Numbered from the stretch's first letter, positions 23,843 through 31,473 are shown. The stretch is 33,092 nucleotides of DNA from an uncultured Clostridia bacterium (GCA_947644325.1 CANRZD010000011.1:1-33092), one strand, 5' to 3'. Notes: a model not told the origin generated them from the sequence alone. Program-made: numbers and translations.

Positions 23843-24162
23843 AGCGCACCGTCCTTTGCTTTTTCCCAATGCATATGAAAGGGGAGGGCGCTTTATGAAT
23901 ACAGGCCGAAAGATTATATGCAACCTGAGTTGCGCGGATACACAATATACAGTGGATACGACCAAACTTTATACAGGAAAGGAAACCAACAGGAAAACCC
24001 CGGGAGGAAAACGCGACGCAACAAGATGCGGGGCTGTATTCCATCAAAAAGGGTACATATTGGGGTTTTATTGGAAAAAACGCTCGGAAACAGCCCGTTA
24101 GCTTTCCACAAGCTAGGAAAAACCGTGTGGAAATCCCCACCGGGTATTTCCTCTTGTACTAT

Positions 24163-24191
24163 ACTATACCCTATTCTGCGGAAATTTGCAA
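24163..24191 (-). promoter_or_regulatory. Sigma-A-like promoter upstream of spoIIM
   Basis: TTGCAA (24186-24191) and TATAGT (24163-24168), spacer exactly 17 bp, pointing toward spoIIM. The start would be near 24156, 310 nt upstream of the spoIIM ATG. Confidence 0.6.
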
Positions 24192-24313
24192 GAGGGAAAT
24201 TTGAATATTTTCTCTTTTTTCGGGAAACCGTAGAATTTTATGTATTGTTATTTATGTAAACAAATGTATGTATGCAATGCGAAGTTATGTGGCCCAAGGA
24301 AAATATTGTATGC

Positions 24314-24345
24314 ATAAAAATACACACGACTAGGCCGTGTGTATT
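24314..24345 (-). terminator. Terminator of the yajC-TIGR04086 unit
   Basis: A 10-bp stem AATACACACG (24319-24328) pairs with CGTGTGTATT (24336-24345), loop ACTAGGC. On the minus strand it is followed by TTTTTATG. It lies 29 nt after the stop of the TIGR04086 gene. Confidence 0.8.
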
Positions 24346-24373
24346 CAGGGTTGAAAATATACGGTTGATTTGG

Positions 24374-24751
24374 TTAAAATTTCACCTTCTGTTTGCGGTT
24401 GGCCCCCAGGATGCCCCCGATGGCTCCGCTGACCAAAAGCGCCGCCCCCTTGCCGATGCCGCTGACGGTGAAAACCCCGCCGCCGGTAAAGTATGCCGCC
24501 AGTCCCATGCAGGCCAAGAGCAGCACCCCGCCCGCCAGCCCCAGGTACAGGCCCTTCTCTTTGGCGAAAAGGGCCGAGGCCAGCCCCCCTAAGAACACGG
24601 CCCCGCAGCCGATGGCGGTGGTCAAGAGCGGAAGGGCGGCCTGGGGCAGCACCCCGGCCTTCGCCACGATAAAGGATGAGAGCGCCAGGAACAGCAGGCA
24701 GCTCCCCCCTATCACCCCGGCGGAGAGTAAAAGTGCCCGAACAAATTTCAT
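24374..24751 (-). CDS. TIGR04086 family (YrzE-like) four-helix membrane protein
   Basis: A 125-residue protein of four hydrophobic helices (about 5-25, 38-57, 66-85 and 95-115) ending in the basic tail ANRKQKVKF. It matches the TIGR04086/DUF3792 family, whose genes sit near yajC and tgt in many spore formers (yrzE in Bacillus). The role is unknown. ATG 24751 is chosen as the start, with GAGGT seven nt upstream. Unusually, this ribosome site is inside the 3' arm of a terminator-like hairpin whose T-tract ends at the ATG, so translation and transcription may both be controlled there. It is 81 nt after yajC. Confidence 0.85.
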   Translation of the reverse strand: MKFVRALLLSAGVIGGSCLLFLALSSFIVAKAGVLPQAALPLLTTAIGCGAVFLGGLASALFAKEKGLYLGLAGGVLLLACMGLAAYFTGGGVFTVSGIGKGAALLVSGAIGGILGANRKQKVKF

Positions 24752-24800
24752 AAAAAAGACCTCACAGCTCAAGTTTGTACATACTATGAGCTGCGAGGCC
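24752..24800 (-). terminator. Attenuator-like hairpin before the TIGR04086 gene
   Basis: Read on the minus strand, 24800-24787 (GGCCTCGCAGCTCA) pairs with 24771-24758 (TGAGCTGTGAGGTC) over 14 bp with two G-U wobbles, then TTTTTT directly precedes ATG 24751. The stem hides the GAGGT ribosome site of the next gene. It sits between yajC (stop 24833) and the TIGR04086 gene. Confidence 0.85.
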
Positions 24801-24832
24801 TCTTTATGCTATTGGGTTTTCGATCTGGCGCC

Positions 24833-25171
24833 TTACTCCTGCTCCTCCTCATGGACGGTGTCCACGCTGCCGATGGCCCAGCGCTTGATGCGCATTTTGG
24901 CCTTGTCGCTGCCCGTCTCGATGATGATGGATTCCGTCTCGTCCTTCACCGCCACGATGCGGCCGCATATGCCGCCGATGGTGGTGATCTCATCCCCCAC
25001 CTGGGCGTTGTTGCGCATTTCGGCTTCCTTCTTCTTTTTCTTGTTCTGGGGGCGGAAGAAGATGAAGTACATGCCCACAATGAAAACGGCGTAAACCAGC
25101 AGCACCACGATCATGTTCATGCCGCCGCCCTGCTGGCTGGTGAGCGGGGTAAGGGAAAGTAATTGATTCAT
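24833..25171 (-). CDS. yajC: YajC, preprotein translocase accessory subunit
   Basis: A 112-residue single-pass membrane protein. It has a TM helix (about 19-38, MIVVLLVYAVFIVGMYFIFF), the hallmark RPQNKKKKKEAEMRNNAQVGDEITTIGGICGRIVAV and a C-terminal acidic tail. YajC associates with SecDF during protein export. ATG 25171 has a GGAGGTG site and gives the normal length; the frame is open upstream. The gene follows tgt at 87 nt, as in most bacteria, and has its own strong promoter at 25203-25231. Confidence 0.95.
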   Translation of the reverse strand: MNQLLSLTPLTSQQGGGMNMIVVLLVYAVFIVGMYFIFFRPQNKKKKKEAEMRNNAQVGDEITTIGGICGRIVAVKDETESIIIETGSDKAKMRIKRWAIGSVDTVHEEEQE

Positions 25172-25202
25172 TATTTTTTGCACCTCCGTGTTTATCCCTA
25201 TG

Positions 25203-25231
25203 ATTATAGCAAGAAACGCCCAGACTTGCAA
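25203..25231 (-). promoter_or_regulatory. Sigma-A promoter of yajC
   Basis: TTGCAA (25226-25231) and a perfect TATAAT (25203-25208), spacer 17 bp, in the gap after tgt. It lets yajC be expressed apart from tgt. Confidence 0.88.
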
Positions 25232-25258
25232 GCAAAAACTGGAACTTTCTCGATTTCT

Positions 25259-26389
25259 TTATATCCTGCGGCCCAATTTTTCCCGGTTTTCCCGGTAAAA
25301 GCCCTCAAAATCGCCTTTGTCCAGGGCATCGCGTATCTTTTCCATGAGGCTGTTGTAGAAGTACAGGTTGTGCATCACCGTCAGGCGCATGGCCAGCATC
25401 TCCCCCGCCTTGAACAGATGGTGCAGGTACGCCCGGCTGAACCTCTGGCACACCGGGCAGCCGCAGCTTTCGTCCAGGGGTGCCTCGTCCAGGGTGTATT
25501 TGGCGTTTAAGAGGTTGCGGCAGCCCTCCATGGTGAAAGCGTGGCCGTGGCGGGCGTTGCGGCTGGGCATCACGCAGTCGAAAAGGTCTATGCCCCGGCC
25601 CACGGCCTCCAGAATATTCACAGGGGTGCCCACGCCCATCAGGTAGCGGATCTTGTCCTTTGGCATATGGGGCTCTACGGCCTCTATAATATGGTACATT
25701 TCCGCGGCGGTCTCCCCCACCGCCAGCCCGCCGATGGCGTAGCCGTCGCAGTCAAGGTCCGCGATGCGCTTCATGTGCTCTATGCGCAGGTCCGCAAAGG
25801 TGCAGCCCTGGTTGATGCCGAACAGCAGCTGCCTGGGGTTCACGGTGCCCTCTTGGGCGTTCAGGCGGGCCATTTCCGACTGGCAGCGCTCCAGCCAGCG
25901 GGCCGTGCGGGCGCAGGAGCTCTTGGCGTACTCGTAGGGGGCGGGGTTCTCCACGCACTCGTCAAAGGCCATGGCGATGGTGGAGCCCAGGTTCGACTGG
26001 ATGCGGATGCTCTCCTCCGGCCCCATGAAGATGCGCCGGCCGTCGATGTGGGAAGCAAAGGTCACCCCCTCCTCCTGGATGCTGCGCAGCTTCGCCAGGG
26101 AAAACACCTGGAAGCCCCCGCTGTCTGTGAGCACGGGGCCCTGCCACCCGGTGAAGCGACGGATGCCCCCCAGCTGCTTTACGGTCTCGTCGCCGGGGCG
26201 CAGGTGCAGGTGGTAGGTGTTGCACAGCTGCACCTGGCATTTCAGTTCCCGCAGGTCCCAGGCGTCCACCGCGCCCTTGATGGCCCCGGCGGTGGCCACG
26301 TTCATAAAGGCCGGGGTCTCAACTGTGCCGTGGACGGTCTCCAACTTCCCCCGGCGGGCGGCCCCCTGGTTTTTCAAAAGCTTGTACAT
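25259..26389 (-). CDS. tgt: tRNA-guanine transglycosylase
   Basis: A 376-residue enzyme that swaps guanine-34 of GUN-anticodon tRNAs for the queuosine precursor preQ1. Visible features are the TIM-barrel motifs LCNTYHLHLRPG, the general-base loop DSGGFQVFS (Asp89), the substrate-recognition FGINQGC, the nucleophile loop DLFDCVMPSRNARHGHAFT and the zinc site CGCPVC with a downstream His (about 302-334). ATG 26389 begins the usual MYKLLKNQG; the frame opens 20 codons earlier without a better ribosome site. The recognition loop reads QGC where many bacteria have QGG; this position varies in the family. It precedes yajC on the same strand, the common bacterial order. Confidence 0.97.
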   Translation of the reverse strand: MYKLLKNQGAARRGKLETVHGTVETPAFMNVATAGAIKGAVDAWDLRELKCQVQLCNTYHLHLRPGDETVKQLGGIRRFTGWQGPVLTDSGGFQVFSLAKLRSIQEEGVTFASHIDGRRIFMGPEESIRIQSNLGSTIAMAFDECVENPAPYEYAKSSCARTARWLERCQSEMARLNAQEGTVNPRQLLFGINQGCTFADLRIEHMKRIADLDCDGYAIGGLAVGETAAEMYHIIEAVEPHMPKDKIRYLMGVGTPVNILEAVGRGIDLFDCVMPSRNARHGHAFTMEGCRNLLNAKYTLDEAPLDESCGCPVCQRFSRAYLHHLFKAGEMLAMRLTVMHNLYFYNSLMEKIRDALDKGDFEGFYRENREKLGRRI

Positions 26390-26481
26390 AAAAAGATGTC
26401 CTTCCCATTTTATACAAAAGATTTGTTTTGGCTGATTTAGAGCGGTCAAGAGATAAACACGAATCCGCTTTTTATGAAAAT

Positions 26482-26527
26482 GACCTCCTGTGTTTTGGTG
26501 CCTTTAGCTTACCAAAAATAGGAGGTC
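26482..26527 (-). terminator. Long hairpin between the first GNAT gene and tgt
   Basis: Outer stem GACCTCCT (26482-26489) with AGGAGGTC (26520-26527), inner stem TTTTGGT with ACCAAAA. On the minus strand ATTTTCATAAAAA follows. It begins 24 nt after the GNAT stop, and ends the transcript before tgt. Confidence 0.75.
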
Positions 26528-26551
26528 TTTCGGTCAGCAATAAATTTGAAT

Positions 26552-27052
26552 TCATAAACCCCGCTGGGCAACAACTATGGTATACCTTTCCGTATCAACT
26601 GTAACTCCCGTCTCCTTAAAGCCATTCTTGTGCCAAAAATGTTCTGCCTGAGGATTCCCTTTTACCCAGCCGAGGCGGACATTCACCATCCCCATGCGAG
26701 TCAGATAAGCGCACAGGTCATCGATGATCCTGCTCCCTGTTCCCGTATTCTGTATGGACACATCCGTCATAAAAAATCCAATAAAGGCTGTTGATTCATC
26801 CGGGTAGGCCATGATAAGATCCATCACAGCAATCAGTTTTTCCCCATCATAAAATCCCAGATAATACTTATCGCACATTTCCTTGTTGGGTGGGAGCGCA
26901 TTCATATCATTCATAATGCTCTGTTCTGATACAAACGGTGGACAGTATTGATAGTATAAACTGTTTTTATAGCACAATGCGTATACTTCCGCCACATCAT
27001 CGGCACACATCTTTCGAACAAGATATTGGTTTGAGAATAGCGAAACATTCAT
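26552..27052 (-). CDS. GNAT family N-acetyltransferase (first of two)
   Basis: A 166-residue acetyl-CoA-dependent acetyltransferase. The fold's motifs are present: YLVRKMCADDVAEVYAL at the start, GEKLIAVMDLIMAYPD and STAFIGFFMTDVSIQNTGTGSRIIDDLCAYL (the acetyl-CoA loop Q-N-T-G-T-G-S), NVRLGWVKGNPQAEHFWHKNGF and a final strand. The substrate is unknown; small-molecule or antibiotic acetylation and ribosomal-protein acetylation are both possible. ATG 27052 has a GGAGAGG site and is better than the TTG opening the frame at 27070. Codon use is clearly more AT-rich than that of the flanking genes, consistent with acquisition from elsewhere. Confidence 0.87.
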   Translation of the reverse strand: MNVSLFSNQYLVRKMCADDVAEVYALCYKNSLYYQYCPPFVSEQSIMNDMNALPPNKEMCDKYYLGFYDGEKLIAVMDLIMAYPDESTAFIGFFMTDVSIQNTGTGSRIIDDLCAYLTRMGMVNVRLGWVKGNPQAEHFWHKNGFKETGVTVDTERYTIVVAQRGL

Positions 27053-27143
27053 TTTCTTTTTCCTCTCCAAACATTCAAATTCCGATTTATCCTTCTGTCA
27101 TTCACACGCCCAAAAGCTAGTCATACTGGAACAGCACCTCATT

Positions 27144-27156
27144 TATCTCGGAGATA
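27144..27156. promoter_or_regulatory. Perfect 13-bp palindrome between the GNAT genes
   Basis: TATCTC, a central G, GAGATA: a perfect inverted repeat in the gap between the two acetyltransferase genes. It could be an operator; no regulator gene is beside it. Confidence 0.25.
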
Positions 27157-27166
27157 TCATAGTTTA

Positions 27167-27619
27167 TCAGCAAGGCCCTTTCAATTTCATGTATAAAAGC
27201 GGGTAGGGATTACCTTGCTCGTCATGATCTGCCCGCTTGTAAGCATGAAACCCTATATGCTCATAAAACCCTTTCGCAAGCGGGTTTTGCTCATTGACTG
27301 ACACTTCATTGACTGAATAGTTTTCAACCCCATATTGGATTAACTTCCTCCCCAGTCCTTTTCCTCGTTCTTCTGGCGCAATAAAAAGCATTTCGAGTTT
27401 TTGCTCTTCAATCCCCATAAACTCAATAGGCCGGCTGCTTTCATTTTCAACAATTATCAAATGAGCGATCTCATTCAAGGCTTGGGGAATATACTTCTTG
27501 ATTTCTTCCACTTCTTTATCTGACAAAAATAGGTGCGTTGCCTTTACAGATTTTTCCCATACAACAATTAACTTTTCTATCAATGCCTGTGTTCTCTCCG
27601 CAGCTTCTATAATTTTCAT
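27167..27619 (-). CDS. GNAT family N-acetyltransferase (second of two)
   Basis: A 150-residue acetyltransferase with a short N-terminal helix, then the GNAT core: LNEIAHLIIVENESSRPIEFMGI, KLEMLFIAPEERGKGLGRKLIQYGV (the acetyl-CoA loop R-G-K-G-L-G), VNEVSVNEQNPLAKGFYEHIGFHAYKR and a final LLYMKLKG. The core is canonical; the substrate is unknown. ATG 27619 has a GGAGGA site close upstream; longer in-frame starts lack one. It has its own promoter (27648-27675). As with the neighbouring GNAT gene, codons are AT-rich. The two are not close paralogues in sequence. Confidence 0.87.
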   Translation of the reverse strand: MKIIEAAERTQALIEKLIVVWEKSVKATHLFLSDKEVEEIKKYIPQALNEIAHLIIVENESSRPIEFMGIEEQKLEMLFIAPEERGKGLGRKLIQYGVENYSVNEVSVNEQNPLAKGFYEHIGFHAYKRADHDEQGNPYPLLYMKLKGPC

Positions 27620-27647
27620 TTGTTCCTCCGTAAATTCCAGACCCTCC

Positions 27648-27675
27648 ATTATACCACAAATGGAGCGGGGGCCAA
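27648..27675 (-). promoter_or_regulatory. Extended -10 promoter of the second GNAT gene
   Basis: TGGTATAAT (TATAAT 27648-27653 with a TGn extension) and a TTGGCC -35 (27670-27675), spacer 16 bp, about 28 nt before the start codon. Confidence 0.65.
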
Positions 27676-27694
27676 ACCTCCTCATGTTTTACCG

Positions 27695-29038
27695 CTACAG
27701 CCTGCGGTAGATGAGTATCCACATGGTCACAAAGCAAGTAAGGCCCCCTATGGCGTTGGAAATGGGCTCTGCCAGGAACACGCCCTCTACGCCGAAGCCT
27801 ATGGCCGGCAGCAGAAGGGTCAGGGGCACCACGATGAGGGCCTTGCGGAACAGGGAGAAAAAGACCGCCTGCTTCGCCTTCCCCAGGCCCTGAAAGGCCG
27901 TCTGCCCTACAAACTGGAAGGCCATGAAGAAGAAGCCGAAGAAATAAAGGTTCAGCATCTTGCTGCCGATCTCGATGGTCTGGGAGTCGTTTGAAAAGAT
28001 GGCCACCATCTGCCTGGGAAAGAGCATGACAAATATCCAGGCCGCCATGGTGTAGGCGATGCCCAGAAGGGCCGTGAACCGGATGCCTTCTTTCACGCGG
28101 CTGTTTTTCCCGGCGCCGTAGTTAAAGCCCAGTACCGGCTGGGCCCCGTTGCTGATGCCCATGACCGGCAGGGATAGGATCTCCCTGACAGAGTTCAGCA
28201 CCGTGAGGATGCCCACGTACAAGTCGCCCCCCCAGGCCTGCAGCTGGTTGTTGCACACGATCTGCACCAGACTGTTGGTGCCCTGCATCACAAAGCCCGG
28301 CAGGCCGATGGCTATGATGGACTTCACGCGCCTCCCGCTCAGCTTCATGCGGCTGAGCTTGATGCGCAGGATGGCCTTTTTCCCGGTGAGAAACCGCAGC
28401 ACCCACAAGGCGGACGCCCCCTGGCTGATGACCGTGGCCAGGGCCGCCCCCCGCACCCCCATGTGGAAGGCGAAGATGAAAAGGGGGTCCAGGGCGATGT
28501 TTATCACCGCGCCCAGAATAGTCGTCAGCATGCCCACCCGGGGGAAGCCCTGGGCGTTTATGTAGCCGTTTAGGCCCGTAGCCAGCATGGAGAAGGCGGT
28601 GCCGAACACGTATATCTGCAGGTACTGGTCGGCATAGAGGACCGAAAGCTCGCTGGCGCCGAACAGGAACAGGATGGGCCTGCGCAGGAAATAGCAAATG
28701 AGAAACAGCACCACAGAGGAGATCGACAGCAGGGCGAACACGTTGCCCAGGATGCTCTCGGCCTCCTCCTCGTCTTTTTTCCCCCGGGCAATGGAGAAAA
28801 GCGCCGTGCCCCCGCTGCCAAAGAGGCTTGTGAAGGCGGCGATGAGCACGATGACCGGGAAGGTGATGCCAAGGCCCGTCAGGGCCACGTCCCCTATGCC
28901 CTCCAGGTGGCCGATGTAGATGCGGTCCACCACGTTATAAAGAAGCTGCACCACCTGGGCCACTGTAAGCGGCACGGCCTGGGCGATGATGCGCCCTTTT
29001 ACAGAGCCTTTGGAAAAATCCTTTTCGTCGGCGGCCAT
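27695..29038 (-). CDS. MATE family efflux transporter
   Basis: A 447-residue protein with about 12 membrane helices in two homologous bundles. Typical motifs are PLTVAQVVQLLYNVVDRIYIGHLEG near the start, the GSGGTALFSIARG loop, LNGYINAQGFPRVGMLTTILGAVINIALDPLFIFAFHMG, and in the second half GISNGAQPVLGFNYGAGK. It uses a sodium or proton gradient to export drugs or metabolites. ATG 29038 has a GGGGAGGGG site. The reading frame continues to 29119 across the rnpB terminator, but those codons are not likely translated. rnpB lies just upstream on the same strand. Confidence 0.95.
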   Translation of the reverse strand: MAADEKDFSKGSVKGRIIAQAVPLTVAQVVQLLYNVVDRIYIGHLEGIGDVALTGLGITFPVIVLIAAFTSLFGSGGTALFSIARGKKDEEEAESILGNVFALLSISSVVLFLICYFLRRPILFLFGASELSVLYADQYLQIYVFGTAFSMLATGLNGYINAQGFPRVGMLTTILGAVINIALDPLFIFAFHMGVRGAALATVISQGASALWVLRFLTGKKAILRIKLSRMKLSGRRVKSIIAIGLPGFVMQGTNSLVQIVCNNQLQAWGGDLYVGILTVLNSVREILSLPVMGISNGAQPVLGFNYGAGKNSRVKEGIRFTALLGIAYTMAAWIFVMLFPRQMVAIFSNDSQTIEIGSKMLNLYFFGFFFMAFQFVGQTAFQGLGKAKQAVFFSLFRKALIVVPLTLLLPAIGFGVEGVFLAEPISNAIGGLTCFVTMWILIYRRL

Positions 29039-29071
29039 ATGGTCCCCTCCCCTTTTTTCTTGTGATGAAGA

Positions 29072-29100
29072 CAAGCGGCACAGCCCAAAAGCCATGCCGC
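29072..29100 (-). terminator. Hairpin after rnpB
   Basis: Stem GCGGCA/TGCCGC (29095-29100 with 29075-29080), extended by four G-U-containing pairs around a UUUUGG loop, then TTGTCTTC. Its U-tract is poor, so it may act as a processing signal or weak terminator before the MATE gene. Confidence 0.5.
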
Positions 29101-29119
29101 CTGCCAAAAGTCCCATCAT

Positions 29120-29476
29120 GTGACCAGGCCTGTAAGCCGAGTTCTGTCGCGGACAGTCATCTATCTTGGCCTGCCGTTGCCGGCAGGCTCACGCCACCTC
29201 CTCGGGACGCGCGGGCCGCGCCTGCAGACTGAACTGCCGTCCCTCCACGGTGTTGCTCCGGATAGGGTTTACAGGGCCGCGCGGTCTCCCGCGCGCCGGT
29301 GAGCTCTTACCTCGCCTTTCCACCCTTACCGGGGGTATCCCCGGCGGTATATCTCTGTTGCACTTTCCCTAGGGTCGCCCCCGGCGGCCGTTAGCCGTTA
29401 TCCTTGCCCTGTGGAGCTCGGACTTTCCTCAGACGCCCGCTTTCGCAAAGCGCCCGCAACTGTCTGGCCTGCTCAC
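29120..29476 (-). ncRNA. rnpB: RNase P RNA, class A
   Basis: The catalytic RNA that cuts the 5' leader from tRNA precursors. On the minus strand the conserved P4-region core GAGGAAAGTCCGAGCTCC is near the 5' end, followed by GGGCAAGGATAACGG, GAAAGTGCAACAGAGATATA, GGTAAGAGCTCACCGG, and near the 3' end AGATAGATGACTGT and ACAGAACTCGGCTTACAGG. The 5' GTGAGCAGGCC and 3' GGCCTGGTCAC ends pair to form P1. The 357-nt length is normal for class A. It starts 15 nt after the pncB stop and no clear promoter is visible, so it may be processed from the pncB transcript. Confidence 0.95.
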
Positions 29477-29491
29477 AAAAATGGGTCCTTC

Positions 29492-30952
29492 TCAATAGGA
29501 TTCGGCTGAAAGCAGCCGGTTTTTCTCCTCCCACAGCGGCTGTGAAAGGTCTACGTAGTAAGTATGCGGGTTCTCAAAGCGGGTAACCTCCTCCCACAGG
29601 GTGTCCACCTGGGCCATGCAGTAGGCCTTGATGGCCTTTAAGGCCCGGGGGGTGTAGGTGCACGCGCCGCCCTTAAAGATCTGGGTCATCAGGGACACCG
29701 CGTAGAAGTTGCTGACGGTCTTGCGCTTCCAGGTGTGGTTGGGGTCGAAGATGGTGTAGGGCTTCGTGTCGTCGATGATCTCATCGTGGAGGGTGATCAC
29801 GTCGGCGATGGCCTTGTCGGTCTCCTTGTCAAAGAGCCGCCACACGTTCTTGAAGCAGGGGGTGGTGATCTTGGCCACGTTCTCGCTGATCTTGATTTTC
29901 GGCGTCACGGTGCCGTCGGGCTTCTCCACGGCCACCAGCTTGTACACGCCGCCGAAGACCGGCTCTGACGAAGAGGTGATGAGCCTCTCCCCCACGCCGA
30001 AGGAGTCTACCCTAGCACCCTGCACCAGCATGTCACGGATGATATATTCGTCCAAAGAGTTGGAGGCGCAGATGGCGCAGTCCTCAAAGCCCGCGTCGTC
30101 CAGCATCTTCCGGGCCTTGCGGGAAAGGTAGGTGATGTCGCCGCTGTCGATGCGGATGCCAGCCGGGCGGAAGCCCTGGGGCACCAGCACCTCGTTGAAG
30201 ACTTTGATGGCGTTGGGCACGCCGGATTTAAGCACATTGTAGGTGTCCACCAGCAGCACGCAGTTCTGGGGGTAAGCCTCTGCGTAGGCCTTGAAGGCGT
30301 CATACTCGCTGTCAAAAAGCTGCACCCAGCTGTGGGCCATGGTGCCCAGGGCCGGCACGCCGAACATCTGGTCGCTGATGGTGCAGGCCGTGCCCGCGCA
30401 CCCGCCGATAAAGGCCGCCCGGGCCCCGTACACCGCCCCGTCGAAGCCCTGGGCCCGGCGGGAGCCGAACTCCATGACAGCCCTTCCCTGGGCCGCCCGG
30501 ACGATGCGGTTGGACTTGGTGGCCACGAGGCTCTGGTGGTTTATACACAAAAGTACCATGGTCTCTACAAACTGGGCCTGGATGGCCGGGCCCCGCACGG
30601 TGACAATGGGCTCGCCGGGGAAGATAGGCGTGCCCTCGGGCACGGCCCACACGTCGCACTGGAACTCAAAGTGGCGCAGGTAGTCCAGAAACTCCTTGCT
30701 GAAGATGTGCTTGCTGTGAAGATACTCGATGTCCTCCTCTGAAAAGCGCAGGTGCTGAAGGTAATCCACCAGCTGCTCAACGCCGGCCATGATGGCGAAG
30801 CCGCCGTTATCGGGCACCTTGCGGAAAAACATGTCGAAATAGCAGATGGTATCCTGCAGGCCGTTCTGAAAATAGCCGTTTGCCATTGTCAGCTCGTAGA
30901 AGTCCGTGAGCATGGTAAGGTTTCGTTCATTTTCGGTAAAATACTTTTCCAT
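29492..30952 (-). CDS. pncB: Nicotinate phosphoribosyltransferase
   Basis: A 486-residue enzyme that makes nicotinate mononucleotide from nicotinate and PRPP, the NAD salvage step. Motifs present are LTDFYELTMANGYF at the N terminus, EFGSRRAQGFDGAVYGARAAFIGG, the active-site GTMAHSWVQ, LLVDTYNVL with a catalytic acidic residue, RIDSGDITYLS, ICASNSLDEYII and the GVGERLITSSSEPVFGGVYKL loop. Length is typical of the bacterial form with this N terminus. ATG 30952 follows an AAAGGACGG site. The gene leads into rnpB on the same strand; its promoter is at 31019-31046. Confidence 0.95.
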   Translation of the reverse strand: MEKYFTENERNLTMLTDFYELTMANGYFQNGLQDTICYFDMFFRKVPDNGGFAIMAGVEQLVDYLQHLRFSEEDIEYLHSKHIFSKEFLDYLRHFEFQCDVWAVPEGTPIFPGEPIVTVRGPAIQAQFVETMVLLCINHQSLVATKSNRIVRAAQGRAVMEFGSRRAQGFDGAVYGARAAFIGGCAGTACTISDQMFGVPALGTMAHSWVQLFDSEYDAFKAYAEAYPQNCVLLVDTYNVLKSGVPNAIKVFNEVLVPQGFRPAGIRIDSGDITYLSRKARKMLDDAGFEDCAICASNSLDEYIIRDMLVQGARVDSFGVGERLITSSSEPVFGGVYKLVAVEKPDGTVTPKIKISENVAKITTPCFKNVWRLFDKETDKAIADVITLHDEIIDDTKPYTIFDPNHTWKRKTVSNFYAVSLMTQIFKGGACTYTPRALKAIKAYCMAQVDTLWEEVTRFENPHTYYVDLSQPLWEEKNRLLSAESY

Positions 30953-31018
30953 GGCGGCATACCCGTCCTTTCTTCTGGCCGAAGCTTCCCTATACTTTAT
31001 AAAAAACAGGCCATGCTT

Positions 31019-31046
31019 ATTATACCATCTTTTGGAGAAAAGTACA
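31019..31046 (-). promoter_or_regulatory. Probable promoter of pncB
   Basis: TATAAT (31019-31024) and TGTACT (31041-31046) on the minus strand with a 16-bp spacer. The -10 box is perfect, the -35 box weak. The leader is about 60 nt. Confidence 0.6.
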
Positions 31047-31149
31047 GGGGGATTTTACATTTCTATCGCCTTTGCAAAACTTTATGGATGCAAGAGGAAA
31101 CAAACTGTGTAATTTCTTAAATTTTTCCCGTATAATTCTCTAAAGTAGA

Positions 31150-31178
31150 TTGATTTCCCAGTTTTCCTTCCTTATAAT
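31150..31178 (+). promoter_or_regulatory. Promoter of the XRE regulator gene
   Basis: TTGATT (31150-31155) and TATAAT (31173-31178), spacer 17 bp, 44 nt before the ATG. A second perfect TATAAT (31131-31136) lies just upstream without a clear -35. Confidence 0.8.
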
Positions 31179-31221
31179 ATGGGTAGGACACTGAAACTTT
31201 TTGGGAAAAGAGGGTATAGCT

Positions 31222-31473
31222 ATGAGATTGCGCAGCCAGCCCTTGGGCTCAAAAAACTTGGTAGGTGCCAGAGTAGAGTCTGCCCGGAAAAGCCAGGGCA
31301 TGAAGCAGAAAGAGCTTCTGGCCCAGCTGCAGGTGCGGGGCGTGGATTTGAACGCCTCGGGCCTTTCGAAGCTGGAAGGGCAGCTGCGCTTTGTCACCGA
31401 TGTGGAGCTGCTGGCCCTATCCGACATTTTGAACGTCTCCGTGGATTGGCTTCTTACCGGAAAGGAAAGATAG
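31222..31473 (+). CDS. XRE-family helix-turn-helix regulator
   Basis: An 83-residue protein that is essentially one lambda-repressor-like DNA-binding domain: ARVESARKSQGMKQKELLAQLQVRGVDLNASGLSKLEGQLRFVTDVELLALSDILNVSVDWLLTG. The Q-K-E-L-L...L-S-K-L-E helices form the recognition unit and LNVSVDWLL is the usual end. There is no effector domain. ATG 31222 is chosen as the start just after an AGAGGG site. It is monocistronic, with a strong terminator at 31513. The genes it controls are not evident; it is divergent from pncB and its promoter region faces the pncB promoter, so pncB is one candidate. Confidence 0.9.
   Translation: MRLRSQPLGSKNLVGARVESARKSQGMKQKELLAQLQVRGVDLNASGLSKLEGQLRFVTDVELLALSDILNVSVDWLLTGKER

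Larger units (their letters stand above)
23843..24373. other. AT-rich spacer without a confident gene
   Basis: A 530-bp stretch of clearly lower GC content than either side. It holds a minus-strand promoter (24163-24191), an inverted repeat near 24099-24115 (TAGCTT/AAGCTA) and the terminator at 24314-24345. A plus-strand reading frame at 23895-24101 (68 codons, start MNTGRK) has an AGGGGAGGG site before it, but its codon use (AGG, ATA, CGA, AAA) and lack of any recognisable family keep it unlisted. The leader of the spoIIM transcript, about 310 nt from the promoter, crosses this region. Confidence 0.6.

Noticed and set aside
24099-24115. Inverted repeat TAGCTT/AAGCTA in the AT-rich spacer, considered as a terminator.
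   Set aside because: Only 6 bp with no T-run on either strand; kept only as part of the spacer description.
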